A stretch of DNA of 64,000 nt from Hoplostethus atlanticus (GCA_034670405.1 JAXDDX010000035.1:2117001-2181000); one strand, 5' to 3'; shown: positions 12,917 through 25,829, counted from the stretch's first letter. The notes: a model not told the origin generated them from the sequence alone. Made by a program: numbers and translations.

Positions 12917-13685
12917 TAGATGTTTCTGTCAACATGTTTGACAAATGACCCCCTTGATTTTATTGAAATATCTATAATAATGTAATGATCCCTATAACTA
13001 TGAAGCTTTAGGCTATGAAACATGTTCCAAATCCACTCCAGATTTATTGACCCATTTCTCTCAACGGTTTGTAATTGGCCTGTTTTCTATCAAATCTGAA
13101 CTCTTAGATTGCAGCGAAAATCAGTACCAACTCAGAAGTGCCTCTAAATGGAGCCAATTTACAAAGATCTCCACAGGATTTATAGGTATTGTATTGCACT
13201 GCACTTTTACAGTTGTCAGCGGCAAAGTGCTGATTACACCCGTCAGTTACAAAGTGATAGTATATATGCCACAGCACCACTTGGCTTGTCACAGGGCCCA
13301 GATACTGCACAAATAAAGCCAAAAACAATACATTTGGCTAATGTGTATGTAATTCTAGCAATCGCAGCGGGACAGAAAGAGATCCATCTGTGATTTTGCT
13401 CTGAGGATTGCCGCTGTCTCTTCAAAGGCGCAATGCCTAATGAGGACTCATGCTTTGAAGTCTGTCCTAATTCTGCTATGTTTGCTTTTGTTTGGATTTT
13501 TAACAAGATGCATTGCTCAGCCATTGACAGTAAAAGGAAATAGAGAGGAACATTACCTCATTGTTGGATAACCATATTTCATTGTAATGGTTAGGTAATT
13601 GTAATAAGACTAAATTGAAGTTGTATGGTTCATGGAGCGTGGCAGCCTTCTACAGATGGCCTGCCCTTCTACCCTTTACACACTA
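12917..13685. other. Intergenic DNA between two transposons
   Basis: No gene or repeat family was recognised. Overlapping open frames on both strands at 13047-13524 have no shared motif with any family I know. Confidence 0.5.
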
Positions 13686-15558
13686 TTCAGTGTTTCTCAA
13701 TTGTTCAGATGCATTTGTAGAAACAATAGTGCAGATTTTAAAAATAACTGACACAAATAACAAAACTCTGTTTCATCTTGCAAAACAGAAAATGCATGTT
13801 GTTCAATTGCATAGTTCAAATGCAAAAAACGAAAAATATTTTTTCAAAGCAGTGTCACATTTAAAGTTTACAATTGCAGCCACATCATCTGAACACAAAA
13901 TGAAATATTTTAAGCAACGGTGTTCATAGATTTTCAATATTTACTAAACTCCATCTTTCCTGCCATTGGCTTTAGGTCATAAATTCTCATCAATGTCACA
14001 GCTTATATTTTCCCTAGCCAGACACCCAGGATAAAAAAGCTTTGTGTGGCGTATCCAACCTTGGCATGCCTCGGCGGTGATGTCATCACGGGCTAAGATC
14101 ATTGCCTCAGTGACTATGGGCTTACTGTGTGGATCATGGTCATACATTCTCCAGCCATGCTGAAAAGAAGTCTTCAATCGTAATGAGAAATGGTGATAAG
14201 ATGGGAGAGGCACCATAGAGATGGTTTTGGAACCTGGTGGAACTGCACACTGGCCCATATGATGATGAAGTCAACCAACTGTTGCCCCTCCAACACCTCT
14301 TCTTTCAACATAAGCCGCTCTGCAAGCCCATCCAGAAATAGTATGAAGCGTGACTGAACCACTGCATGGAAGTGGATGACCCTATTTTGGCCTATAGCTG
14401 CACACATTGTAACATTCCCACCTCGTTGCCCTGGAACATCAATTGTTGCTGTATTCATTGCTGATGTATTAATTCTTGGAGAGGTTGATGCCAGTTTCAG
14501 CAACATAAATGTATTCATGCTGGATGGCACCGGTGTCTAGGCCCATCATCTTTCAGACAAGGAAAATAAAATGTACATGAAGTACAGTACAACCATATGC
14601 TGTACAGTTATAGTAGCATACATACTGTATGTTACATAAGAATGAAAGCAATATGTTGTTGAGGTTTGTACAGTGGGTTTGTTGTATGTACTATGTACAA
14701 TAGTGCTTAGATACAGTACAAGTAGTATATAGAAGTAGATTACAGTACTTTTACTGTTTACGCAAGTCCAATAATAGGCCTACACAAAATGACTTCATAC
14801 CACAGTAAATATCTGAGTATATTGGCACCGCTGTTCCTTCACCCAGACACTGTTGCATTTATTCTGACTTCATTCTTCTTTAAGACTGTCAATAGTTGCC
14901 AGGCTGACATGGGTACTATTTTGAAAGACATCATTGTCTTGCAGTATTTTCTGTCTCAAATCTTTCAGGTGCATGGTGTTGTTTTCCCTGACAATATTGA
15001 CAATTGGCAGCCTACTGATGGTCTGTAGATTTCAGCCGTTGGCCACCATATGACTTATGATATTCACCATATGACTTATATTCCATTATAGTGTTCATGA
15101 ATGTTGCATGTCGAGCAATTGATGTACAGTAAGTGTTTGTATAATTGATGCAACAGTAGACCTGCAGAGATTGTCCTTGGTTGATGACATGATCCACTGT
15201 ATTTCATTTGTGATATATCTTGATCATCTTTGATGGCCCTAAGCTGGTTCTTTTGTTCTCTCTGCTTCCATGTTGTTTGGCATGTGTGACTGAGCTGTTG
15301 TCTACCTTAATGTTTGATTTCACATTGATCACCCAACAAAAAGCTTTTGCATTTGCAAACATGCAGTCAACACACCTGCAAGTGATTTTCTCAGATTTGA
15401 AATATGTTTGAACTATCTGTGAACATGAGTTTGTGAAGAAAAAGTGTTGTCAGTATTTTGAATGTGTAAAGAAAACCAGAACTTATTAGTGAATGCATTT
15501 GCAGTTTGTAACAATATTTACCAGAAATGCATCCAAACAATCAAGAAAAACTGGAAAA
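13686..15558 (-). mobile_element. Tc1/mariner-superfamily (IS630-like) DNA transposon, decayed
   Basis: Read on the minus strand it encodes pieces of a DDE transposase in order. An amino-terminal helix-turn-helix part lies at about 15055-14870 (MHLKDLRQKILQDNDVFQN). A catalytic-core part lies at 14530-14174 (ATIDVPGQRGGNVTMCAAIG, then LVDFIIIWASVQFHQ). The carboxy part lies at 14258-13977 (EACQGWIRHTKLFYPGCLAR, ENISCDIDENL). The pieces fall in different frames with internal stops, so no functional enzyme is made. The ends are inverted repeats: left CAGTGTTTCTCAATTGTTCA (13688) against the complement of the right end, CAGTTTTTCTTGATTGTTTG (finishing at about 15553). TA dinucleotides sit just outside, as expected for this superfamily. 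The wording matches transposases abundant in fish genomes. Confidence 0.85.
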
Positions 15559-16856
15559 TATAATGAGGCACTTTGAAGAGCCTTATCTCTTAAATAATGT
15601 ATTATATCACTATTCTCATGCTGAAATAAATACTCAATAATAGTTTTGATTGAATTTTCAGCGACTATAATCTCTATCTACTCTATAATACATTGTGCCT
15701 TTAGGCTAACACTGAATGAGTTTTTTCACTGTGTGCCTTGAACAGCCTCTTTGTGCAGGGCAGGGAGGTCTTTTCCCACAGATGTGCCCAGGCACTCTCA
15801 TCATCTCCACTGACCTGGATTATTACCTCATTCAGTCCCTCACAGCGCTATTGGTAAATATTTCAATGCAAACTGATGACGGGGAGAGTTAAATGGTGCT
15901 GTAACACAGAGTCATGCTGCCCAGGATGCTGCCACTATCATCACCAATATGTCATCATTGCTTCATTTCTGTTTACCCATGTGGGTGTGCTCAGATGGGC
16001 TTTTGTAATTGGCCGGTGTTGATAAGATTAGGCCCATGCTGAATTGTATTTGAAGTTGATGTAATGGATTGCAACAGGGAAGTCTACCAACTGCTTGCAG
16101 TATCCTACATTTTCTGATTTGTCCTAAATTTGTTCCCTAAAACGGTCCTTCATTTCTCTAAGACTCTGCAGCATCAGTTCAGGCAGGAGAATAAAGGCAG
16201 TCTCAGACCTCAGACCTGAGCTTTATTTCAAATCAGGTTTAGCTGCTTAATAACAGATTACTCCATTAGCCTTTCTTTACAGAACATTCACACAGTCTGA
16301 TGTAAGACTGTGTGAGAGAGGGAGTTCAATTCTGCCTCAAACAGCTCTAATCTGTGCGGTACAACCCTGCTAGAATATACAACAGGTCTCAGGAATCATC
16401 CGGTTACCGAATGGCATAATTGGTGTTTTAATGATGTTACTGTCAGTGGTTTGATGTTGAGACCGTGAATCAGAAATGGCAGGAACATAATAAGAATCTA
16501 TTCTACCTTGGGCTGCAGACTAGCGTTTGATTGGGAAACAATATCACGGTAACAAGACGGTGGGGCCTGAGCCAGATGATTAAGTGTGTTACGTGGATGT
16601 AATTTGTGTTCGATTTGTGCAACCATGGTGCCTATGTGTGCCTGGTATGTGTGCGTTTGTTTGTTTGTTTGCATGTGGGTTAAATGTATTTTCATATCTG
16701 CATGTGAGCATATATTCTATATTCTCACAATCTAATTTCATAGCATATTTACATTTCCCTTGCAATGATGGGAAGAAAAGCCAAATAAGTAGGAGATCCC
16801 TAAGCCTATCTATTTTCTCCTCCTTTTATTTTGCATATCCCTCTACTCCTATCTAA

Positions 16857-16879
16857 GTGTGTGTGTGTGTGTGTGTGTG
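16857..16879. repeat. (GT)n microsatellite
   Basis: GT run of about 23 bp with a GCGT tail. Confidence 0.92.
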
Positions 16880-17083
16880 CGTGCATATGTATACATGTGG
16901 GGGTTTAGCTGCGTGGAGTCTGTAGTGTGTAGCTGGCGTCGGGCTGTGAAAATGAATTTTTAAGTGCTCATTTCTCAGGCTGGAAAACTGGGCAGAAAAG
17001 AAAATTCCCGTTGCATCACCAAGGCACTTGGATCTTCTCCCACCCGCTTCACCATGGTTACCACCAGCATAGAACATATATGT

Positions 17084-17130
17084 TGTAGTAGTAGTAGTAG
17101 TAGTGGTGGTAGTGGTGTTGTTATTGTTAT
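17084..17130. repeat. (GTA)n/(GTT)n trinucleotide repeat
   Basis: GTA units grade into GTG and GTT/ATT units. Confidence 0.9.
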
Positions 17131-17280
17131 TATTCCTTCATTTGGACAATTTAAATAAGGGAAGTAGAATTTGTCTTTGTGCAAATCCTTCCTAGATACA
17201 AGTACAGACATTCTCATACCCTCCTTCTTATATGCATTTTATTGGAGAGGTCCAGGTCAGAGTAGGCCATAGTGCAGTGC

Positions 17281-17491
17281 CTCTAGAGAAGTGGTTCTCA
17301 ATCTAGTCCTCAAGGACCCCCTTTTCCTGGAGGTTTTAGCTCCAGCCTTACTCAGGCACACCTGAACCAATTAGAGGCTTCAGGTTTTCATGATACTTTA
17401 ATTGGTTCAGGTGTGCCTGAGTAAGACTGGAGCTAAAACCTCCAGGAAAAGGGGGTCCTTGAGGACTGGATTGAGAACCACTGCTCTAGAG
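17281..17491. mobile_element. hAT-like MITE, 195 bp, near-perfect palindrome
   Basis: The element spans 17289-17483 and is flanked by an exact 8-bp target duplication CTCTAGAG (17281-17288, 17484-17491). Its ends are the hAT/Charlie-type AGTGGTTCTCAAT. Two arms of roughly 85 bp match as inverted repeats with only a few mismatches around a loop of about 25 bp. The duplication length and end sequence place it with hAT elements; it encodes nothing. The small arm divergence suggests a fairly young copy. Confidence 0.92.
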
Positions 17492-19598
17492 TAGTTTATA
17501 GTAGTACAGAATACAATGCCTTGCTGAATGACACTTTGGCAATGTTGGCTGCAACCCCACCAACATTCATAAACCACTGAATCATCATGGATTTTATTTT
17601 ACTTTGGCTAAACTGCACGGGTTTGGATAGGAAGCATCTTGAGGCTGGAAGTAAATCAGTAACAGCATCAAATTGTCAGATAAATGAGAGGAATGACTCA
17701 GAGTCTGAGGAGATTGGAATTAAATAAACATATGCCTGGTGTTGTTTACTGTGATGACCGTTTTAATTGAGTTCTTGCTCCTGTCCGTCATGGTGATTCC
17801 TGATGTAGCCTGCTATACTCCCAGATGAACTGTTCCCCCATCACTCATTGTGGTCTGGCAGTGAGACACATACTAGTGAGGAGTTACATTAGTTAGCCCA
17901 TCTGCTCCTGACAGACTGGGATTCTCACTTCAAAGATACCCCTCGCATTGGTTAAAGCAGGGAGGAGCGAGTTTAATAATACGATAGAATTTCCTGGACA
18001 CGCTCACGTTCAGCATTTCAGTTTTACAGAACAAGACTGTTTTCCTTTTCCCTCTCCAGCTGCAATGATGCTGTTTACTATGCAGATCAAATGCACATAG
18101 TTAATGAATATTTCCTGTTGAATGTTTCTATGTAGAATGATACTAGCTGAATGCTAGTGAAGCTTAGCGTAAATACAATCATCTCTCTTTCATTTATAAC
18201 TTGTTATCCAATCAGTTTTGAGACGATTACACTCTTTCAGTCTTGCTGAAATCATTACTTATCATCCAATCACCCACGTCCACACATTCACACACCTTCT
18301 CTCACATCTACTCTAGGAACCAACCACAAATCGATGCGTTCTATATTTACTCCCTCAGCTGTTCCTGTATGTTGTTGTCATTTCAGCTGCTGCTGCTGTC
18401 AGTCTCAGCACCACCTCTACCACCATAGACTATATATAGTCCCAGGGGGGTTTCTTGGCTACAGCCTGTTCATGGGGACCTTCACCCGATGAATGGGTAT
18501 TTCTTGGAGTCTACGCCAATGTCTTTTTATTGGTTTCAATAAATCATATCTGAATTCGTAAAGCGAGTCTCTCCTGATTGAACTGTCGTATGCTATATGT
18601 CTTGTGCTATCCATTTGCCACTGTATGTGAGGTCCTGCTGTTGTGTAATGTCAGTATGTATAGTGAAACTGAGTTGTCAAAGTTGTCTCAGCATCATCAC
18701 CAAGACCAATACCTGTACATTATTTGTGCTTGGCAATTAAAGTTACTCTGATTCACATTGTTACTCTAATTCTGACTCCTGTTCTGATCCTGGTTCTGAT
18801 TAAACCGAATAACGTTTGGTTGGTGGTTCCAGCGTGGGGTGAAGGGAATCTCCAAGGGCCTATACCCCCTCCCCCCCCCAGATGAAATCAATCGAAGAGA
18901 CTTTATTAGTACCCAAGCCGATACCTGTGGTCTTTCTGCTACAGCAAGCTAACTCTTCTTAAAGCTTCAGCCTAATGCCCAGGGGGGTCTTTCTGTGTAG
19001 CCCTACCAATCCATTACTGTGACAACATGCCATACAGGGGCCAGAGAGCTCATTCTCCCCAGGGATCTTTAATTCAGGAGGCTGGATCTTTTACCCAGCA
19101 TACGCCTCCTCCTTGCCCCTGACCTTGAGATTTCACAGCTGAGAAGCCATTTAGAAAAGCGACTTAACGTGTAATTCATCACAAGACGTTCCTGGGGCTG
19201 TAAGTCTTAATGCTTGTATCAGATCCTGCCAACGTTACTCAGGATATCACATCTCTATCACACTTCTATACCCAGGATGCCAATTTGGAGTCACCTCGGG
19301 TTGTGAAAACCCTAATAAAAAAATAATATTTAGATGCTGTCTGTGCTAAAGGTCAGATGAGGTTAATTTGAGGTATTCATCGTTCATTTTTTACTCTTAA
19401 GGGATTTCTGGTCAGTATATTTTTCATGCTCTGTGCACTTTTTCAAGATATCTGTTTGTCTCAGAACTGGTAAGTATGTCTGTGTTGCGTGGGTTCTGCC
19501 TGTGTGTGTGTGTACTTGTGTGTGTTTGTGTGTGATGCATGTGAATATATAAGCATGTATAAGAATGCACATGCATAATTTGATATGAGTGACTAAAT

Positions 19599-19638
19599 GT
19601 ATGTGTGTGTGTGTGTGTGTGTGTCTGTGTGTGTGTGT
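19599..19638. repeat. (GT)n microsatellite
   Basis: GT run broken once by CT. Confidence 0.93.
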
Positions 19639-20695
19639 AAGTGTTTGATGTGCAATGCAACCATACCAAGTTTTATTCCCCAGCCGTCCTCCCTGTGTGT
19701 CACGCTTGTTTTGTGCAGCAGCTGTTCACATTTCCACGGTGGCAAGGCCTGCTTACAAAACAGAATGTCAACATTTAACCGGATCAAATTTGTCAACATT
19801 GGTTATACTTTACGCTAGGCTTGTGCATTTTATAAAATATCAGCTGAAAGGGGAAACAACCGCCACCGTACAAATTTTACCTGCCCGATATTTGGCTGCT
19901 TCTTCAAATCGTTACCGTGGTGAGAAAAGTGTTGATGACCTTGGCCTTAACCTTGACTCGTGATATAGCTGTGGCAATGGACAATGTGAAGCTGTAATGA
20001 TTCTGCACTGGCAGGGATCACAGCCGATGGATGACTGATCGATAGACGCTGGTCTCTCACTCTCTGCCTCTATTGAGCTACCAGTGTGTGCCCGGGAGCT
20101 AGACTGAACAGACAGGGAAAGCCTTGCTCGTCATTACTCAAAGAGGCATCCGTGCATTGTCATTTCTGATGGAACCCAACCCTCTCTTCACTGACACCGT
20201 CTAGAGTGGTGAAGAATGAAAATGCGGATACGATTTTCCGAGGGGATTCATATTTCAAATGTTTTTGTCCCTGAGCCGGGAAACCAGATGGACAATGTCA
20301 TTTGTAACATCACTTAAAAAGTTAATAAGTCTCTTTGTTTTTTACTTCCCAGACTGATAAAAAGTCTAACTGTAGCTAAAGTTTTGGAGGAGGCCTGTTT
20401 TATTTTCTCTAGGCAGAAAATAGAAGGAGTTAGCATGGAGAAAATGCATTGCAAGGCCTTGTGGAATAAAACGGTTAAGTATTCATGAACGCATGCAGGA
20501 TTTAGCACGGGCATGTGTAGGAAAGGTCAATATGCAAGCTAATTCCTCGACTGGTGTAGACCGAGACAATAAATCACCTGCAGTGCTTCAATGGGACCAG
20601 AACTGTTCAAATAGGGTCTTGATTTGCAGTCTGACATCTTGACAGTTTTCATTGGGGAATTCCATCGTAAAAAAGGGGGTTTATTGGTGTCTATC

Positions 20696-20698
<3 letters not shown>

Positions 20699-20739
<41 letters not shown>
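20699..20739. repeat. (CT)n microsatellite
   Basis: CT run of about 41 bp. Confidence 0.95.
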
Positions 20740-20742
<3 letters not shown>

Positions 20743-21064
20743 CTAATCAGGAAAGTACACACACTGCACATAGAAGACAATGTTCAATGTTCTTAGTGTT
20801 GTGACGATCAATTATTATTGTCCCTGCCTCATTACTTTACCCCTCTTGCCCTTCAATGATTTGCCCAAGCTCAAAAGAGCAAATCAAAACCAAAATTTTC
20901 TCAGACTCAGATCAGATCAGATCATGAGTTGGAACACTGAATGTGTTTACAAGCATAAAGAGTGCTTACAGAATGGCCTTGGGGAAAAAACAGATTTGAA
21001 ATTACTTTATTTCAGCTCAGTATATATGAATGGGATGAAAGGATGAAATGGAAAGACGTAGAAA

Positions 21065-21083
21065 GGGGGGTGGGGGGGGGGGG
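21065..21083. repeat. Poly-G tract
   Basis: Nineteen bases, all G except one T. Confidence 0.9.
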
Positions 21084-23179
21084 CTTAATAGCAAAGGGGT
21101 ATTCAATGGTGTTGGTGTAAAATGAAAGTGCCTCTAGGGTCTTTGCTTTATATCTGTCCCTTTGTTGATCCAACTCTTAAGTGACTGAAAAGCACCCTTG
21201 CATCGAACACAGAAGAGCCTGGGCCCTTTTGAACTGATAAGCAAGGTGTCCTCACTAGGAATGGGAAAATAGTCTCTGGCGTACTTGCCCCCGCACAAGT
21301 TTGAACTTCTTCAACGTCACTCTTTTCACTTCACAAACCACTTGATGTTTTGTTGCCATGGAAATGAAACCCAGACAAAACCTCCCATGTTTATTAAGAA
21401 GCAATTACTGGTAGGTTGTTGATATTTCTCCTTGTGAAGCATCCTTCTGGAATGTGTAATATCAGTTTCATACGGAGGAGTGGACGTGGCTGTATCCTGT
21501 GGACGTGGATTACAACTACGTTAGGGGGAAATTACTTAGGTGGAGATCTCCATTGCAAAAACAATTTAGTTGGTGACTGAACTTAATCTAATTATGACTG
21601 TAAGACCAGACCACAGTCTAGTAACTTAACTATTTGTCTGTCCTGCCATACAGTGCTCCATTCAGTCTTCTGAAATCAAACAGAGAAGACTAATCAAGCC
21701 TGTCTTTAACCCATCACTCCCTTCACCAAGATTTACTGTCTTACTGAGGTCACATCACTAATATGGGTTCAGAAAACACCTGTTTCATGTAATATACTTT
21801 CATACAGTTACCCTTTAAATGTTACGATTTTTAAAATCTGTACACACACACATACTTATCATGTTATTAGGTCATTTTTATTTAGTAGGACTGAAATTGC
21901 GGGTTTAATTTACGATATGCATGAATGCGGGTTTCCACATGCTCTACAACTAATTTTGCAGAGCCAGTGCAAAAGAGGTCAATAGGTTTTTTTAGATCAG
22001 TGTCATCCTCTTTTAGAGGATTTGCTGAGTATGTTCATAGCTGAGTACTAGATGTTACCATATTCTGATAGAGGAGAGGCTCAGCTTTGGCAGCATGGCA
22101 GGTCAAAATTAAAGCCAAGAGAGTGACACAAAAAAGAGCACATTGTGCATTAGGCGTGAATTCCATTTGAACTCTTTAATCCCATGCATGTGTTCTTAAA
22201 CCAGACAGAGACAGACGTCCTTTCATGAGGCCTGTCAGTATGAATTATAAATGACATTGATGTTGCATTTTCATCATTAATCACAGCTGTAACAAAGGCT
22301 GACACTTCAGACGGTTCTTTGAGGGCATTGTATCACCACACAGGATGGCGGTGAGGCTTTTTTCTTGTCTTGAAAGGACTCGGGTGGAAATGAGGTGACT
22401 GATCCCGAGGCTTCACAATGGGAAAAAAACCATCCCAAGACAGCTCCACATGGAGAAAACACACAATAACTGTGCATGTTGGGAGAGCCGGTGATTTGTC
22501 AGGAAGAGAGCGTCTATTGATGTCCAAAGCGGGCTTGCTTTCAGAACCATGGAGAGCTACATTTCCTCAACAAAGAAAGAGAGAAAGAAAAAGGGAAATA
22601 AGGACAATCAATTAAGGATTAAGGATTCTGCTTCTTATAAATTTGGAAAAAGCAATCAAAGCAGCAATATAATATCAATTACCAACAAAAATGTGAAACC
22701 TTTATATCAACTGAATTTCTGTTGTCATTTGTCAGTGTGATGGATTTTTATATGTAGGTCACCAGACTTAATTACACAGAAGCAGCTTAGATAGAAGTTT
22801 GGTCTTAAATGCTTCCCTCTGTTGTGATTTTTTCTAGATTTGATTTCCAAATATATTTCTGTCAATTACTTGATCTTTTCTCTCAAGTCTAAGGCATGGT
22901 CAAATTTGGACTCAGGCTAAAGTGCCATACCCCATACACATCCAGGTTCCAGAGCACAAGAAATAGTGTAATGTTTTTAGAAAGTATAGATGAGCTTTTT
23001 CATTTCTTCCTTGCTGCTGTGTGGTGTTCATAAAGGATCCATAACAATGATCTCTGAAGCTCTGGGAAAGGGTGTGGTTGTAGAATCAAACTAAGCTTCA
23101 TCAAACAGGTGTGGATGTGTGGCGCGTGTTGTTTCAACGCAATCAGGAGGTGTGAAACCGGCGTAAGTGTCAAGTTCAT

Positions 23180-23265
23180 TTCCGATTGGGCGGATGGTGG
23201 ACGTATGTCAGACATATGCGCGCCGTGGGCGGGTATAGACGTGTTTGTAAAAAAAAAAAGACGGG
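23180..23265 (+). promoter_or_regulatory. Candidate kcna3 proximal promoter
   Basis: About 150-230 bp ahead of the kcna3 start lie an inverted CCAAT box (GATTGG), GC-box-like GGGCGG and GTGGGCGGG, and a local rise in CpG. No TATA box is convincing. A poly-A run of eleven follows. Position and composition fit a GC-type promoter; the start site is not determined. Confidence 0.35.
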
Positions 23266-23409
23266 AGGGCAGCACTTCACTGTGGATACGCAGAGGCAGG
23301 TGATGATTAGAGGAGATGTAAGTGGCGTCGACTTCAGCTCTCCAAAGCTGTAGGCTTTGGCTGGGAGAGGCTTGGCGCACTCTGCCCCTCCATATACCAA
23401 ACCACCTGT

Positions 23410-24963
23410 ATGGATGACCGGACCTTCAGCGGGAACCAGTCGCAGTCGTCCGCTACGCGCAGGGGCAACGGCAAAACTGACAGGCAGGGTTATGCTGGGG
23501 TGGAGAAGGGCGTCATGACAGTGGAAAACATGCTTGAGGAGTCCGCTGCGCTCTCGGCGCCTCACCTGTCGGTGGGTCGATACGAGCGCAGCGGACAGGG
23601 ATGCTGTGAGAGGGTGGTTATCAACATTTCGGGTTTACGCTTCGAGACTCAGCTTAAAACTTTCAATCAGTTCCCCAACACACTGTTGGGGGATCCCAGG
23701 AAAAGGATGCGCTACTTCGACCCACTGAGGAATGAGTACTTCTTCGACAGGAACAGACCCAGTTTTGATGCCATCCTCTACTACTACCAGTCAGGGGGAC
23801 GCATCCGGAGACCTGTTAACGTCCCCATTGATATTTTCTCAGAGGAGATCAGGTTTTATCAACTAGGAGAGGAGGCAATGGAGAAATTTCGTGAGGATGA
23901 AGGGTTTATAAAAGAAGAGGAGCGCGTGCTGCCTAATAACGATTTTCAAAAGCAGGTTTGGCTTTTGTTTGAATATCCCGAGAGCTCCGGACCAGCCAGG
24001 GGGATAGCCATAGTCTCAGTGCTTGTTATATTAATTTCAATTGTGATATTCTGCTTGGAGACCCTGCCAGAATTTCGGGATGAGAGAGACCAAGCCACGG
24101 TGGCACCCTTAGTCAATGGGACTGGTCCCTCCGCACCCAGCCCATTCACAGACCCCTTCTTTGTGATAGAGACTCTGTGCATCATATGGTTCTCTTTCGA
24201 GTTGCTGGTCAGGTTTTTTGCTTGCCCAAGTAAAACTTCATTCTCAAAAAACATCATGAACATTATTGATATCGTGGCCATAATCCCCTACTTTATCACT
24301 TTGGGAACAGAGCTGGCTGAGAGGCAAGGCAACGGTGGCCAACAAGCTATGTCCCTCGCCATCCTAAGGGTGATAAGACTGGTGAGAGTCTTTCGCATTT
24401 TCAAGCTCTCACGGCACTCCAAGGGACTTCAGATTTTAGGGCAGACCCTGAAGGCCAGCATGAGGGAGCTTGGGTTGTTGATATTTTTCCTTTTCATAGG
24501 AGTTATCCTGTTCTCCAGCGCGGTTTACTTCGCAGAGGCGGACGACCCCTCATCCAGTTTCACCAGCATCCCGGATGCGTTTTGGTGGGCAGTTGTCACC
24601 ATGACCACTGTTGGATATGGAGACATGCACCCAGTGACCATTGGTGGGAAGATTGTGGGGTCTCTGTGCGCAATAGCAGGCGTATTGACCATTGCCTTAC
24701 CCGTGCCCGTGATTGTGTCCAATTTCAATTACTTTTACCATAGGGAGACTGATGGAGAAGAGCACGCACAGTACTTGCATGTCAGCAGCTGTGAGCACCT
24801 TCCTCCAGAGGAGCTGAGACGGACGTGCAGCACTTCATCTCTCAGCAAGTCTGAATACATGGTGATAGAGGAGGGCATCAACAGTGCGTTACAACAGCCC
24901 AACTTCACCAGCGAGAACAACCAAAACTGCGTGAACATCAAAAAGATTTTCACAGATGTGTAA
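23410..24963 (+). CDS. kcna3: Voltage-gated potassium channel Kv1.3
   Basis: Pore-forming alpha subunit of a Shaker-type delayed-rectifier K+ channel in the plasma membrane, working as a tetramer. The 517-residue frame has no intron, as usual for KCNA3. Residues 67-160 form the T1 tetramerisation domain ([16 protein letters not shown]). S1 is about 197-217, S2 248-270, S3 281-299, S4 316-335 with arginines every third residue, S5 353-374, filter TVGYGD 400-405, S6 413-437 with PVP. The histidine two residues after the filter (H407, GYGDMHP) and the end [10 protein letters not shown] are diagnostic of Kv1.3. An NGT glycosylation site lies at 236 in the S1-S2 loop. The last three residues TDV are a PDZ ligand. 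The first ATG has a weak context (T at -3, G at +4). A second in-frame ATG at 23515 (MTVENM) has G at -3 and aligns with the MTVVPG start used in rodents. Upstream of it, MDxR and GYA echo the human long form. Confidence 0.97.
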   Translation: MDDRTFSGNQSQSSATRRGNGKTDRQGYAGVEKGVMTVENMLEESAALSAPHLSVGRYERSGQGCCERVVINISGLRFETQLKTFNQFPNTLLGDPRKRMRYFDPLRNEYFFDRNRPSFDAILYYYQSGGRIRRPVNVPIDIFSEEIRFYQLGEEAMEKFREDEGFIKEEERVLPNNDFQKQVWLLFEYPESSGPARGIAIVSVLVILISIVIFCLETLPEFRDERDQATVAPLVNGTGPSAPSPFTDPFFVIETLCIIWFSFELLVRFFACPSKTSFSKNIMNIIDIVAIIPYFITLGTELAERQGNGGQQAMSLAILRVIRLVRVFRIFKLSRHSKGLQILGQTLKASMRELGLLIFFLFIGVILFSSAVYFAEADDPSSSFTSIPDAFWWAVVTMTTVGYGDMHPVTIGGKIVGSLCAIAGVLTIALPVPVIVSNFNYFYHRETDGEEHAQYLHVSSCEHLPPEELRRTCSTSSLSKSEYMVIEEGINSALQQPNFTSENNQNCVNIKKIFTDV

Positions 24964-25079
24964 ACGAACGCCACCTAGGCTATGAATATATATGAGGCAT
25001 GAAGAAGTAGTATAATATTAAGGTAATTATTTTTTTATGATAGCTAATCGTAATGTGTCAGTCCATATCTGTCGATGTA

Positions 25080-25440
25080 CACTGCGGAAATGTCCATGTT
25101 AATAAGCCATTTGGTGTTAAAATCTGTTTTTTTCTTAAAAATAAGTGAAACGTTCTGCCACTGGAGTGAAGTAATTCCACTTGTATCCAACGCAGTTTCA
25201 CTTGTTTCAGAAATGTTGTAGCGTTTTCAAGTGTTAATATCTTTTATCAAGGCGCAATAAGGTGTAATAAGGCAGGTCACGCTTGATTCAGTTCTTGAAA
25301 CAAGTTGATTTGCATTAAGTAACAAGTGAAAGTAACTCGCCCCAATGGCAGACTTTTTTCACTTGTTTTAAGAAAAATAACATTTTCAGAATCAATGCCT
25401 TGGGTTAAATGTTTTGTTAAACTTGTTATTTCTTGCAGTG
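25080..25440. mobile_element. Fish MITE with CACTGC ends, in the kcna3 3' UTR
   Basis: The element begins CACTGCGGAAAT and ends with the inverse ATTTCTTGCAGTG. Inside, the arms pair: left TTTTCTTAAAAATAAGTGAA and TTCTGCCACTGG against right CCAATGGCAGA and TTCACTTGTTTTAAGAAAAA. The wording (CTTGTTTTAAG, CCATTGGCAGA) matches a widespread non-autonomous fish family. Arms are clearly diverged, so the copy is older than the 17.3 kb MITE. No clear target duplication was seen. It starts 117 bp after the kcna3 stop codon. Confidence 0.75.
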
Positions 25441-25823
25441 CCGTGCCGCACAATGCCTACAACATATCGCGATGTTTGGATTCATGCGAAAGGTGTTGAT
25501 GTTCAGTGATTGGGATACACGTGTAACATATAGCCTACTATTACTCCTACCTGCCATTCTAAACAGAGATGTCTTGTGCTTTGTGAGGAGAAAAGTCGTT
25601 TCATTGTCCAGTCATGTACTACTTATGGTAATATATAGCCATGCGTCTGTTAAGGTTATATTTAATATCATAACCTGTAAAGATGTTAGACTCTTGAGTC
25701 TTGTTCAGATTATCATCCAGGTAATAAAATGCAGAGTGTTACAGATCCAAAAGCTTCACAAGTTATAAGCCGAGTTTTTCGCAAGATCGTATTTTTATTC
25801 AGAACTGCCTATAGCCTATACCA

Positions 25824-25829
25824 AATAAA
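25824..25829 (+). terminator. Candidate polyadenylation signal of kcna3
   Basis: AATAAA about 860 bp after the stop codon; an earlier AATAAA lies near 25727. Which is used cannot be told from sequence. Confidence 0.35.

Larger units (their letters stand above)
15559..17288. other. Intergenic DNA
   Basis: No gene recognised. Short GT (16857-16879) and GTA/GTT (17084-17130) repeats are present. Confidence 0.55.
17492..23180. other. Intergenic DNA upstream of kcna3
   Basis: No coding exon recognised. It contains GT (19599-19638) and CT (20699-20739) microsatellites and a G-rich run at 21065-21083. Regulatory DNA for kcna3 is likely somewhere here, but no specific element can be proved by eye. 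Confidence 0.5.

Noticed and set aside
23946-24281. Minus-strand frames over the channel genes
   Set aside because: Shadows of the conserved Kv1 coding sequence on the other strand.
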